Shown here in pieces: positions 20,282 to 28,555 of a stretch of DNA of 64,000 nucleotides. Each line of letters begins with the position of its first letter. Within the stretch, counting starts at the first letter, position 1. Origin of the DNA: Bacteroidota bacterium (GTDB lineage: Bacteria > Bacteroidota > Bacteroidia > Chitinophagales > Saprospiraceae); NCBI GenBank assembly GCA_030147525.1, contig JASBVF010000024.1:124001-188000 (forward strand). The letters are read 5' to 3'. A model generated the notes under the pieces. The model ran no database searches. It had not been told where the DNA came from and was given only the letters and a program-made list of their open reading frames with translations. The position numbers were made by a program, and so were the translations under genes.

Positions 20282-20722
20282 TTATTTCAGGTGGCTGATT
20301 TCCACATCGGTAAACTTATGTTGAAAATATTCGGCCAGCAGGCGCCGGTGGCACTTCTCCGGGCCGTGTTCGCTGCACAGCAGGCAGTGGCGGTGCAGTT
20401 CTTCGATATTCACTTTACTCCCCAGCTTTCGCATGTCCACGAGGTTCAGGTACTCCACTTCGTACTCCTCCCAACTCATGTTTTTTTTGCGGTAGGCGTC
20501 CAGCAATTCTTTGGTCGGGGCAAAATCGAGGTTGTGCTCGTAGCCCATTCCGCCGATTTCTTTCAGGAAAAACTTCAGGTCTGTCCCTTTCGCAAAGCCC
20601 GCCAGTTGCGAAGCATTGCTGATGCGGGTATCCACGACCGTTTCGACCTCATTTTTGCGAAGCAGATCGAAAAACTTGCTGGCGGGCTTGCCGGTGAATC
20701 CGATGGTGTAGAGTTTTATCAT
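20282..20722 (-). CDS. DUF488 domain-containing protein (short form)
   Basis: This 146-residue protein opens with the DUF488 signature MIKLYTIGFTGKPASKFFDLL, then VVDTRISNASQLAGFAKG and, near the end, CLLCSEHGPEKCHRRLLAEY. The C...C..H arrangement LLCSEHGPEKCHR is conserved in the family. The ATG at 20722 is preferred to a TTG at 20755, which would give a non-homologous extension overlapping the upstream gene. It is a paralogue of the next gene upstream. Biochemical role unknown; the family is sometimes found near DNA-modification or defence genes. Confidence 0.85.
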   Translation of the reverse strand: MIKLYTIGFTGKPASKFFDLLRKNEVETVVDTRISNASQLAGFAKGTDLKFFLKEIGGMGYEHNLDFAPTKELLDAYRKKNMSWEEYEVEYLNLVDMRKLGSKVNIEELHRHCLLCSEHGPEKCHRRLLAEYFQHKFTDVEISHLK

Positions 20723-20751
20723 TCGCAGATAGGTTTTTAAAAAAAAACAAG

Positions 20752-21384
20752 TCAAGCTCCGTTCTCCTGTCCGTCACCTTTTTTCGGTGACCACCCAACC
20801 TGCTGGTTGTGAAGCCGGTATGCCGCCCGAACCTGGTCCTCCCGGGTGACGCCGGGGTTGAAAATGTCGGGTTGCGGTAGTTTTTTCGCAAAGCGTTTCA
20901 GTAGCTCCTTCTCAAGTTCCTCATGGCTCACGATCTCATTGTCTTTTAAAATATGCAAAACCTCGAAACCCTTTGCTTCGAGGTAAACCGAAATCATCGA
21001 GAACCGGTGGCAGTCCAGCGGGTCGGCTTCGGCGCACATGAGGGCGGGAAAGTAGCCTTTTTCAATACCCTCCTCGAGGCGTCGCACCCCTTCCGTAAAT
21101 GCGCCGGTAGCCTGGACTTTTTCAAAATCTACTTTTCCGTCGTCGTCGTGCAGTACCGTGTTGGTGTGCCGGGCGCCAAATTCCCGGCCGAAATGCAGGT
21201 AGAGGATATCGTTGTCTTTCAGGAATTCAGCCAGGATGGGCTTATTGTACTGCGGGTTGTACTGGCTGGCTGGCGTGCTGCGCACGTCCACCACGCAATC
21301 CACGCCGTGCGTTTGGAGCAGTTCCAGGAAAAATTCAGCGGGATGGTTGGAATGGCCGATAGTGTAGATGACTTTTTTGGGCAT
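20752..21384 (-). CDS. DUF488 domain-containing protein (long form)
   Basis: This 210-residue protein opens KVIYTIGHSNHPAEFFLELL, followed by VVDVRSTPASQYNPQYNKP, the FGREFGARH segment and the C-terminal LMCAEADPLDCHRFSMIS. These match the DUF488 core and its CxxxxxxCHR motif more fully than the shorter paralogue downstream. A C-terminal tail of about 40 residues (PQPDIFNPGVTREDQVRAAY) resembles the extension seen in the longer family members. It is the first gene of a likely three-gene unit with the short DUF488 and the dual-OB gene. It starts 93 bp after the end of the eCIS ATPase, so read-through from that operon is possible. Confidence 0.87.
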   Translation of the reverse strand: MPKKVIYTIGHSNHPAEFFLELLQTHGVDCVVDVRSTPASQYNPQYNKPILAEFLKDNDILYLHFGREFGARHTNTVLHDDDGKVDFEKVQATGAFTEGVRRLEEGIEKGYFPALMCAEADPLDCHRFSMISVYLEAKGFEVLHILKDNEIVSHEELEKELLKRFAKKLPQPDIFNPGVTREDQVRAAYRLHNQQVGWSPKKGDGQENGA

Positions 21385-21477
21385 GCGATCAGGAGGTATA
21401 AGTTTTCTCTTTTATGAAAAATGAAAGCGGTCAAAAGTAAAGAAATCGGTGAAAAAACCAAGCAGCCGCCCAAAAAA

Positions 21478-22800
21478 TCACACCATCTTTCCCTCCTTCA
21501 CCAGTTCATTCCTGATCCCGTTGACCAGGTTCTCCTGGCTGATGAGGTCCGTGTTTTCTTCCAGCGCCGAGATGCAGCAGTATTGCACGATGTTCATGAT
21601 GTTCGCCCCGGTGAGTTCGTAGCGGTTTGAAATATCCCTCCAGTCGATTTTGCGGTCGATGCGCACGGCGGACGGGAAGGATTTTTCCCAAAGTAACTGC
21701 CGCTCCTCCGGCTTCGGAACCGGGAAGTAGATCATCGCCTGGAAGCGCCGCTGGAACGCCTCGTCGATGTTGCTTTTGAAATTGGAGGCCAGGATCGTCA
21801 GCCCCGGGTAGGTTTCGATGCGCTGGAGCAGGTAGCTCACCTCCTGGTTGGCGTATTTGTCGTGGGCGTCACGGATGTTGGTGCGCTTGCCGAAGAGGGC
21901 GTCGGCCTCGTCGAAGAAGAGAATCCAGTTTTTGTTCTGCGCCTTGTCGAACAGGCGGGAGAGGTTTTTCTCCGTCTCGCCGATGTATTTCGACACCACC
22001 ATCGAGAGGTCGATTTTAAAAACATCCCGCCCGGTGTACTTGCCCAACAGCGTGGCGGTCAGCGTTTTACCCGTGCCCGGCGGGCCGTGGAAGAGCACCC
22101 GGTAGCCGGGTTTTACCTTGCGGTTCATGCCCCATGTTTCAAAAAAAGTCGATTGGTGGCGCACCCAGCTTTCGATCTCCCGGATTTGGCGCAGCGTGGC
22201 ACCGGCCAGCACGAGATCGTCCCATTCCAGTTGGGTCGTAATGTATTCAGCCGGGAAATCGGTGCTGAAACGGGGTTTGCTCACCCTGCCCAGTGTCAGC
22301 AATTCCACCACCTCCGGGTCGAGGATGATGCGGCCGCTCATGACCGGTTCGCCGTGCGGCACTCCTTCCAGGTAGAGGATATTTTTTTGATGAAACCAAT
22401 GTTCCGTGCTGAAAAGTTGCTGCACTTCGAGCCGTTTTTCGAGATCGTCGCCGGCGAGGAGAAACTGCGCCGTTTCGCCGGTGGGCAGGATGTCACGATG
22501 ATTGGAAGCCTTCACTCCGCCGAACTCCGGGAAGTCGCCGCCACCGGGCAAAAATTCAGCAATGGCGGCACTGAACATGCCGGGCCGCAGGTGCGGTGCC
22601 AGGGCCAGCAGCAGGACGATGATTTCATCGGAAGTCAGGTCTTTTTTTTGAATAAAATCAGAGAGCGGGGAGTCATCCTGCAAAAAATTCAAAGGACTGA
22701 CCTCCACGCTTTCCGCTTTCCCAAAGTGCAGGCTCAGGCAGGCATGCAGTACTTCCCCGAGCCAGTTAGTTGCATAAAATAAGTTCGTAACACTAGTCAT
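21478..22800 (-). CDS. eCIS AAA+ ATPase (Afp15-type)
   Basis: This 440-residue AAA+ ATPase is the last gene of the contractile injection locus. Walker A GPPGTGKT is at 239-246 and Walker B ILFFDEAD at 293-300. The second region of homology includes LASNFKSNIDEAFQRRFQ with the arginine fingers. The N-terminal 200 residues are family-specific. In Afp and PVC-type systems the equivalent ATPase is required for particle assembly or cargo loading, though its exact step is unsettled. The gene lies 27 bp after the HExxH gene. It could in principle be an unrelated FtsH-like remodeller, but position and the N-terminal domain favour the eCIS role. Confidence 0.92.
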   Translation of the reverse strand: MTSVTNLFYATNWLGEVLHACLSLHFGKAESVEVSPLNFLQDDSPLSDFIQKKDLTSDEIIVLLLALAPHLRPGMFSAAIAEFLPGGGDFPEFGGVKASNHRDILPTGETAQFLLAGDDLEKRLEVQQLFSTEHWFHQKNILYLEGVPHGEPVMSGRIILDPEVVELLTLGRVSKPRFSTDFPAEYITTQLEWDDLVLAGATLRQIREIESWVRHQSTFFETWGMNRKVKPGYRVLFHGPPGTGKTLTATLLGKYTGRDVFKIDLSMVVSKYIGETEKNLSRLFDKAQNKNWILFFDEADALFGKRTNIRDAHDKYANQEVSYLLQRIETYPGLTILASNFKSNIDEAFQRRFQAMIYFPVPKPEERQLLWEKSFPSAVRIDRKIDWRDISNRYELTGANIMNIVQYCCISALEENTDLISQENLVNGIRNELVKEGKMV

Positions 22801-22827
22801 ATTCGAAATGTAAGTTCAATTCCCAAT

Positions 22828-23451
22828 TTAATCCTCACAATCGATATCCACCGTAAAATTGAACGGGTCAATATCATCGCTGCGCTGTTGCACCAGGCTG
22901 CGCCGGTTCTGTTCGATTCCACGGTGCAGTTGTGCCAGTCGCTGGTTGAAAGCCCGCTGGCTGTGGCACATTTGGAAGGAAAACGGCGTCACCACCGTGC
23001 CGTCATACTCGTGGAAAATTGCTTCGTGCCGTCGCTCGTGTGGTTCAAGGATGGTCCGGATGGCATGCGCTACCCGCCGACGCTGACAGGGGGTCAGGCT
23101 TGGGTAGTCCGAAGCGCTGGGCACCTGAATGTCGGGGTTGGTGGTGAAAACGGAAACCAACTCGCCCGTGATCAATACACAGCGCCCACGGGGACAGCCC
23201 CGGCAACCCCTGGCCGGACTCACAGTTTCGTTCCGGGAAGTAAAGGAATGGCCGTAATTCGCTGCCGTCCGGCCTTCCATGATCTGTAATTCGTTCGTCT
23301 GGCCGTTGCCGTGAGCGACGTAGTTGGGGGCTTTTTTGAAAATACCCTGTCCGGACTTTGGGAAAAAACTGCCTTTTGAAAAAGCGGGCACGGTGTTCTC
23401 CGGTCCTTTGCGGACAGCGGGGGAGTGAGTATGGTTGGATCTGCGTCGCAT
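22828..23451 (-). CDS. putative eCIS accessory or cargo protein with HExxH motif
   Basis: This 207-residue protein is not recognised as a named family. Visible features are a basic N-terminus with a phenylalanine-rich stretch (AFSKGSFFPKSGQGIF, about 24-38), a Cys cluster CRGCPRGRC (83-91), and HERRH at 138-142 followed by His147. HExxH is the zinc-binding core of many metallopeptidases, but third ligand and fold cannot be assigned. The Phe-rich N-terminus resembles that of the neighbouring DUF4157 protein (FFAGEKGGGFF), which hints at a shared loading signal. It sits 9 bp after that gene and 27 bp before the ATPase, within the operon. A structural role is also possible. Confidence 0.65.
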   Translation of the reverse strand: MRRRSNHTHSPAVRKGPENTVPAFSKGSFFPKSGQGIFKKAPNYVAHGNGQTNELQIMEGRTAANYGHSFTSRNETVSPARGCRGCPRGRCVLITGELVSVFTTNPDIQVPSASDYPSLTPCQRRRVAHAIRTILEPHERRHEAIFHEYDGTVVTPFSFQMCHSQRAFNQRLAQLHRGIEQNRRSLVQQRSDDIDPFNFTVDIDCED

Positions 23452-23460
23452 GTTTAAATA

Positions 23461-26400
23461 CTAATTTCTTCTCCTGTTTTGAAAATCAACACTGACCACG
23501 TTGCCCGATTGAGGTGATGGCACGGTGGGGGCGATGCCTCTGGCAGCCCGGCTTCTGGGGGTGTGCGTATTGGCGAAGGAAAGCCTGCCGTTTCTCGCAG
23601 CTCCCCCCTGCCCCGTGGAGCGCCATTCCACTTCTCTCATGAAATGCCGGTCTTCGCCTGCCCGGTAGATGTCCGTGACTTTGACCCAAAGGGTAGCGCC
23701 GCTTTCCAACTGGTTGCGCCAGCGCCGTTCCATGCTGCGGAAGGTGCCGTAGCGGTTTTGAATCCAGTTCTGAGGGCTGAGATTTTCCTGGCCGCCTGCG
23801 CCGCCGAAGAGGTCGCCGATCAAATGCCCGGCATCGTCGCCCGTGCCGCCGGACACCCTGCGCTGTGCGGAGGTGTCCCGCTGCCGCTGTGATTTTGGCA
23901 GTACCCGAAGGTTGCCTTCGGCAATTTTGTAAACACGGCCCGGCCGGTTTTCCTCCCGGAAAGTCAGCGTTTGCGTCGTTTGCCGTGGGGCATCATCGAC
24001 CTCGTTACCTTCGCCGGCCTGTGCCTGGGTGTCCTGGTCGTCGGTGGGATTCACGGTACCCCGCACGGCCCAGCGACCTCTTCTTTCAACAATTTCCAAC
24101 CGCTGAAATCCGTACCTGGTGCGGATGCCTGCCAGCAGCGGCGTCAGCACGGCCCTGCCGACTCTTCGCCCTGCAAAGCGGTTGACGGCCCGCACGGCCG
24201 CCTGCATTCCCAGTCGCAGCCGCTGTGCCGGATCTCTTGGCACGCCGGCCTGGGCAACGCCCCGAACGACCCGCCTTGCCAGCCTCGTCAGCCAGCTGAC
24301 CACCCGGTTCATCGCCCGGTCGATCGGCCGGCGAATGCGCCGGATGATACGGGAAATATGGCGGGAAATGCCGCCCAGCCCCACCAGCCGGGCCAGGAAG
24401 CTGATGACGAGCGTCAGCATGCCGCCCATGGTTTGCTCCACCCGTTGGGCGGCACGCCCGATAGCTCCCCGGGCTATCGCACCAAGGGAGGCAAGGATGG
24501 ACTGGCCGACCTGCATGATCGTGCGAAGGCGCTCGACCAGGAACATGATCGTGTTGTAAATGGCCATGATCGCCTGCAGCACAGCGCCCGCCGGGTTCAG
24601 GCTCATGACCAACCGGGTGATGGCGGCCTGAACTATTCTGACAATGACAAAATTCCGGATTTGCTCGATCACCATTTCACGCAGATTGCCCAACTCCTGC
24701 CGGATTTGGTTCCAGGCTGCGGCCGGGCCTTCCCGTACCAGGGTCACCACCACGCCGACGGTGGTTTCGAGGGTGCGGACAACCGGCTCGCCCAGTACCC
24801 GCACCAGCCTCGTGCGGATCGCCTGCCAGGTGACGCTGAGAATGGAGAAGACGAACTTTATGATTTCACGTAAATTAAATGCCTGCGGAATGTAAACGCC
24901 AGCGCCTGACAAGGCGCCGGTAAGCCAGCCGATCAGGCCCGTCTGCAGGTGGCGGAGTATGTTTAACCCAAACCGCTCAAATCCTTGCCGGACGGCTGTA
25001 ACCAGATTGCGGATGAAGCCGACCGGATTGCGGAGGATGGCCCGGAATGCTCCTCCTGCCCTTCGCAGATAGGGCATGATCGCTGGTGCTACAACAGAAA
25101 ACAGTATTTCAAGTAATTTTATGACAGTGCTGCTCGCCCAGCTTACAAACCGGGATGCCAGGCCGGCCGCAAAGCGAAAAACACGGCCAAAAAGTGCCAC
25201 CGGGTTCAGGAAATCCCGTAAGCTGACGGAGCGAAGGGTCTGCATGATCGCTGCAGGGATGGAGCGCACGAAACCCATCAGTCCAACCGTAGCGTTCTGG
25301 AACCAGGCCCATACCTGTCCCACGGCGCCGCCCCGTTGAATGTTCCGCCAGACTTCCTCCTGCCCAATGAGCCGCATGAATCCGCCGATGATGCTGGCTG
25401 GCGTGCGGGGATATGGTTCGCCGGTGACAGGGTCACGGCCCAGCAATGCTTTCAGCAAGTCGTAACCTCGGGTGCGCTGGGCCAATGCCGCCAGCGGCCT
25501 CAGTACGGCCTCCCGGATCATGGTCATGATGGCCTGGAACAAGCCACGGGCAAAGCTGATGATGCGGCGAATGGGAGTCGTGAAGATGCGCTGCGCCCGC
25601 CGCCAGACACCGCTCAGGTTGAAAATGTCCCGCCAACTCAGCGACCGCAGGAATTCATTGAGTGTGTTGCGGATGGAGCTGGCCGTGATGCCAAGCGCAT
25701 TGAGCTGCTGCTCGACAAATGCCCCGGCACGCTCAAAAATGCTGTACCGGTCGAGCACCTGCGTGATGAGGATGCCGCCGGGCATGAATTCGACGATGGC
25801 CCGCAAAATGTTCGCTGCGCTGCGGTTGGCCCGGCTCATGTTGATCGGGTTCACGCCCAGCACGATGGTGAACATCCGGAAACCGGGAATCAGGTAAGCC
25901 CTTTCCGCAAAATAATCCAGCGCATCGCTCACGCCCAGGCGCTGCACGTGCGGCTGGGTGACGGTGGTTGAAACCTGCGCCTTCCGCTGCACGGCATGAC
26001 CCTGCTGAATGACGTGCGTCAACTCGTGCGCCAGCAGGTGTTTGCCGCTGCTGGTGCCCGGCTGGTATTGATCTTTGTTGAAAAAAATATGATTCCGGTA
26101 CGTAAATGCCCTCGCACTCAGGCTGCTGCTCAGGCTGCCTGCCTCAGCGTCGGAATGGATTTTTACTTTTGAGAAGTCGGCGTTGAAACGGCTTTCCATG
26201 AAACTGCGGGTATCGTTACCCAGCGCTTGTCCGCCACTCATTTTATTGTAAATGCCGCTTTGGACGTCGGCGCTGACGGCTGGTGTGCCGTTGCTTTTGC
26301 GTTGGATTTTCGGTTGGGCTTCTTCCTCCTCTTCGGCTTTGCGTTGGATTTTCGGTTGGGCTTCTTCCTCCTCTTCGGCTTGGCGTTGGATTTTCGGTTG

Positions 26401-26838
26401 GGCTTCTTCCTCCTCTTCGGCTTGGCGTTGGATTTTCGGTTGGGCTTCTTCCTCTTCTTCGGCTTGCCGCTGAAGTTTCGGCTGGGCTTCTTCCTCTTCT
26501 TCGGCTTGCCGCTGAAGTTTCGGCTGGGCTTCCTCCTCCTCTTGCCGTTGGATTTTTGGTAAAATTTCTTCCTCTTCTTCTTCCTGCCGCCGGATTTGTC
26601 TCTCTTCAAGTCGAGGCTGTTCCTTTTCTCTGGCTGCGGCAGGGCCTGTCATGCGCATCACCCGGTTGGCAGTGGCATCGGCTTCCTGCTCGAACTTGTC
26701 GTCAGGCTGGCCGACTTTTAGTTTGGTTTGGATAGCTGGCGCAAAAAATCCACCCCCCTTCTCACCGGCGAAGAAAGTTCTCTGCGATTGCTGCGTTCTG
26801 GTGGTCGTCACGGAATGTTTTTCTGCTGCGGTTTTCAT
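23461..26838 (-). CDS. eCIS cargo candidate: DUF4157 domain protein with C-terminal non-specific nuclease domain
   Basis: With the start at 26838 the protein has 1125 residues. Order: Phe-rich N-terminus with the family phrase FFAPAIQTKLKVGQPDDKFE (about 31-50); an acidic repeat tract built on AEEEEEAQPKIQR (86-181); the DUF4157 (eCIS core) domain at 200-280 with HELTH at 271-275; a long middle of amphipathic, Arg-rich helices (300-950); and a C-terminal domain with DDAGHLIGDLFGG (1001-1013) and ENLSPQNWIQN. The last matches the His-Me finger DNA/RNA non-specific endonuclease pattern (GHL...N...N). DUF4157 proteins are typical eCIS-associated cargo. An ATG at 26958 would add 40 residues; the later start matches relatives better. 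No immunity gene is visible beside it. Confidence 0.85.
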   Translation of the reverse strand: MKTAAEKHSVTTTRTQQSQRTFFAGEKGGGFFAPAIQTKLKVGQPDDKFEQEADATANRVMRMTGPAAAREKEQPRLEERQIRRQEEEEEEILPKIQRQEEEEAQPKLQRQAEEEEEAQPKLQRQAEEEEEAQPKIQRQAEEEEEAQPKIQRQAEEEEEAQPKIQRKAEEEEEAQPKIQRKSNGTPAVSADVQSGIYNKMSGGQALGNDTRSFMESRFNADFSKVKIHSDAEAGSLSSSLSARAFTYRNHIFFNKDQYQPGTSSGKHLLAHELTHVIQQGHAVQRKAQVSTTVTQPHVQRLGVSDALDYFAERAYLIPGFRMFTIVLGVNPINMSRANRSAANILRAIVEFMPGGILITQVLDRYSIFERAGAFVEQQLNALGITASSIRNTLNEFLRSLSWRDIFNLSGVWRRAQRIFTTPIRRIISFARGLFQAIMTMIREAVLRPLAALAQRTRGYDLLKALLGRDPVTGEPYPRTPASIIGGFMRLIGQEEVWRNIQRGGAVGQVWAWFQNATVGLMGFVRSIPAAIMQTLRSVSLRDFLNPVALFGRVFRFAAGLASRFVSWASSTVIKLLEILFSVVAPAIMPYLRRAGGAFRAILRNPVGFIRNLVTAVRQGFERFGLNILRHLQTGLIGWLTGALSGAGVYIPQAFNLREIIKFVFSILSVTWQAIRTRLVRVLGEPVVRTLETTVGVVVTLVREGPAAAWNQIRQELGNLREMVIEQIRNFVIVRIVQAAITRLVMSLNPAGAVLQAIMAIYNTIMFLVERLRTIMQVGQSILASLGAIARGAIGRAAQRVEQTMGGMLTLVISFLARLVGLGGISRHISRIIRRIRRPIDRAMNRVVSWLTRLARRVVRGVAQAGVPRDPAQRLRLGMQAAVRAVNRFAGRRVGRAVLTPLLAGIRTRYGFQRLEIVERRGRWAVRGTVNPTDDQDTQAQAGEGNEVDDAPRQTTQTLTFREENRPGRVYKIAEGNLRVLPKSQRQRDTSAQRRVSGGTGDDAGHLIGDLFGGAGGQENLSPQNWIQNRYGTFRSMERRWRNQLESGATLWVKVTDIYRAGEDRHFMREVEWRSTGQGGAARNGRLSFANTHTPRSRAARGIAPTVPSPQSGNVVSVDFQNRRRN
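26298..26558 (-). repeat. 42-bp tandem repeats inside the DUF4157 gene
   Basis: Six tandem 42-bp units encode 14-residue repeats of the form AEEEEEAQPKIQRK. Units differ by few bases and the last ones diverge most. The products are acidic and probably helical or disordered. Such tracts can change copy number by slippage. Confidence 0.85.
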
Positions 26839-27007
26839 ATCGCTGATATTTACCTTGTTAAATGGTCTTTGGCCCGGGCAGCTTTTCAACATAAACTTTG
26901 CAGGATACGCTGCTCCCCGCAGGCCGGGTTTGCCGGGCTTTCCGTTAAAATACCCCATCCGTACTGCCCGTTTTCCCGGCCCGAATAAAACGGCTCGCCT
27001 CCTGTAT

Positions 27008-28549
27008 TTACTGCCATTCCACCCAAAGGACGCCCTCCATCCACGGCAGTTTGATCATCGAAAAACCCCACGGAAGATCGGCCAACAGTACGTCAAATCC
27101 CTTCTGCTCTACTTGCAATTGCCAGTCATCGCTGCCCCGCCGGGAGAGCTTGCCCTCCCTGCACAGGTAAGTGCCTTGCAGCCCTTCCGGTGAGGTGTTT
27201 TTTAAAACATTCCAATGCCGGATGACGGCTTCAAGCAGGTGCTTCGCTTCCGTTTTTTCTTTTTTGGCCAAACGGATACCCGCTTCGAGCGGCTCGCTGG
27301 TGGGGATGCCGCACAACACTTTGTTGAGCGGCAGCTCGAACTCTGGCGTGGCTGTTTGCCCGGTGGCCAGGTATTGCAACAGGTGGACGGCCCGCTGCGG
27401 CTTGAGCATCCTGCCCTTTTTCACCACGTTTAACTCCTCAAAAAATGCGGTTAGAAACGGGTGCAACAACACCAGCCCGGCGTTGTCGATGTAAAAAAGA
27501 TCGCTGCTGCCGGGAGTCCCGCCAAATTGGATGTCCTCCTCAGTATTCAGGCGTCCGCCGGAGGAGTGTACTTTTTTATCCAGCCGACTGCTCATCTCCC
27601 CGGGGTCGAATGATTTAACCGAAACCTTCCGTTCTGCGGGCGACAGAGCGGCCCATCGCTGAAAACGGGAGGGGTCGCTCATCAGCCAGTCTTTGAGGGC
27701 CAGGGCGTCAGGTCCGGCAGGGGCTGGGATATTCAGCGGGGCGGCATATTTTTTATCAGGGTTAAAAAGATGTTCAATCACGCCGGGCGTTTTGCCGGGA
27801 TGTTTCTTTAAAAAGCGCCGGACGGTCTCCATGAGGAGGGGCTGGTCCATGCCACCGGCGCCACCGGTCAATGCTGCCTCCCGGAAGGCGGTGTCGAATG
27901 CATGTCCCGTCAGGCCTGCTTCCCGGGCCAACGCATCGGCCAGCGTCCGGCTGCGTGACAGCTCGTCAGCGTTGTCAGGGAAAAAAGCACGGAGCAAATT
28001 CACTGCAAACGAAGTGTCAAATTGCAATGCTAATCGCCGCCGGACGGCCTCCGTCTTCAGCATTTTCGCAAACTGCTCCGACCATCCGGCAACGACTCGC
28101 TTATCTAACTGCTCCAATGTTTTTAAAATCTCGTCTTCAAAATTGCCTTTCAGCGCCGCCGTGGCATTCCAGGGTAGGTGACCGTTTTTTAAAAAGAAAA
28201 AGAACTGCTCCAGCCTGTTTTCAACAGCGCTAATGTTGACAGTACTGCCCTGTCCGGCATTTTCGTCCGGCGACAGCGGCAGGGCGTCTTCCACCTTTCG
28301 AAGCAGGTCGTCCAGCAACAGCTTATTCCAGTTTTTACCGGTAGACATATCGGCCGTTACCTCCAGCTTGTCCAGCCGGATCACCTCGCCGGGCACGGAA
28401 TGCCGGTCGAGCAGCGATTCCAATTGCGGCACGAAGGTTTCACGGAAAAAGCGGCTGAGGCGCTCCTGCCATTGCCAGTGTTCCTCCTCGTTCGATACAT
28501 CCACTTCGAGGATCTGGCGCCGAATGATATGGGTTTGGCGGTCGCTCAT
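27008..28549 (-). CDS. contractile injection system tape measure protein (CIS_TMP, Afp14-type)
   Basis: This 513-residue protein opens MSDRQTHIIRRQILEVDVSN, with the segment RETFVPQLESLLDRH and IRLDKLEVT, the characteristic N-terminus of the eCIS tape measure family. The C-terminal part has GLVLLHPFLTAFFEELNVV and RAVHLLQYLATGQ with LCGIP, also family hallmarks. It is thought to set tube length and occupy the inner tube before firing. The start overlaps nothing and lies 6 bp after the fibre-like gene. It is shorter than some Afp14 homologues, consistent with a short particle; that last point is inference. Confidence 0.88.
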   Translation of the reverse strand: MSDRQTHIIRRQILEVDVSNEEEHWQWQERLSRFFRETFVPQLESLLDRHSVPGEVIRLDKLEVTADMSTGKNWNKLLLDDLLRKVEDALPLSPDENAGQGSTVNISAVENRLEQFFFFLKNGHLPWNATAALKGNFEDEILKTLEQLDKRVVAGWSEQFAKMLKTEAVRRRLALQFDTSFAVNLLRAFFPDNADELSRSRTLADALAREAGLTGHAFDTAFREAALTGGAGGMDQPLLMETVRRFLKKHPGKTPGVIEHLFNPDKKYAAPLNIPAPAGPDALALKDWLMSDPSRFQRWAALSPAERKVSVKSFDPGEMSSRLDKKVHSSGGRLNTEEDIQFGGTPGSSDLFYIDNAGLVLLHPFLTAFFEELNVVKKGRMLKPQRAVHLLQYLATGQTATPEFELPLNKVLCGIPTSEPLEAGIRLAKKEKTEAKHLLEAVIRHWNVLKNTSPEGLQGTYLCREGKLSRRGSDDWQLQVEQKGFDVLLADLPWGFSMIKLPWMEGVLWVEWQ

Positions 28550-28555
28550 TTTACG

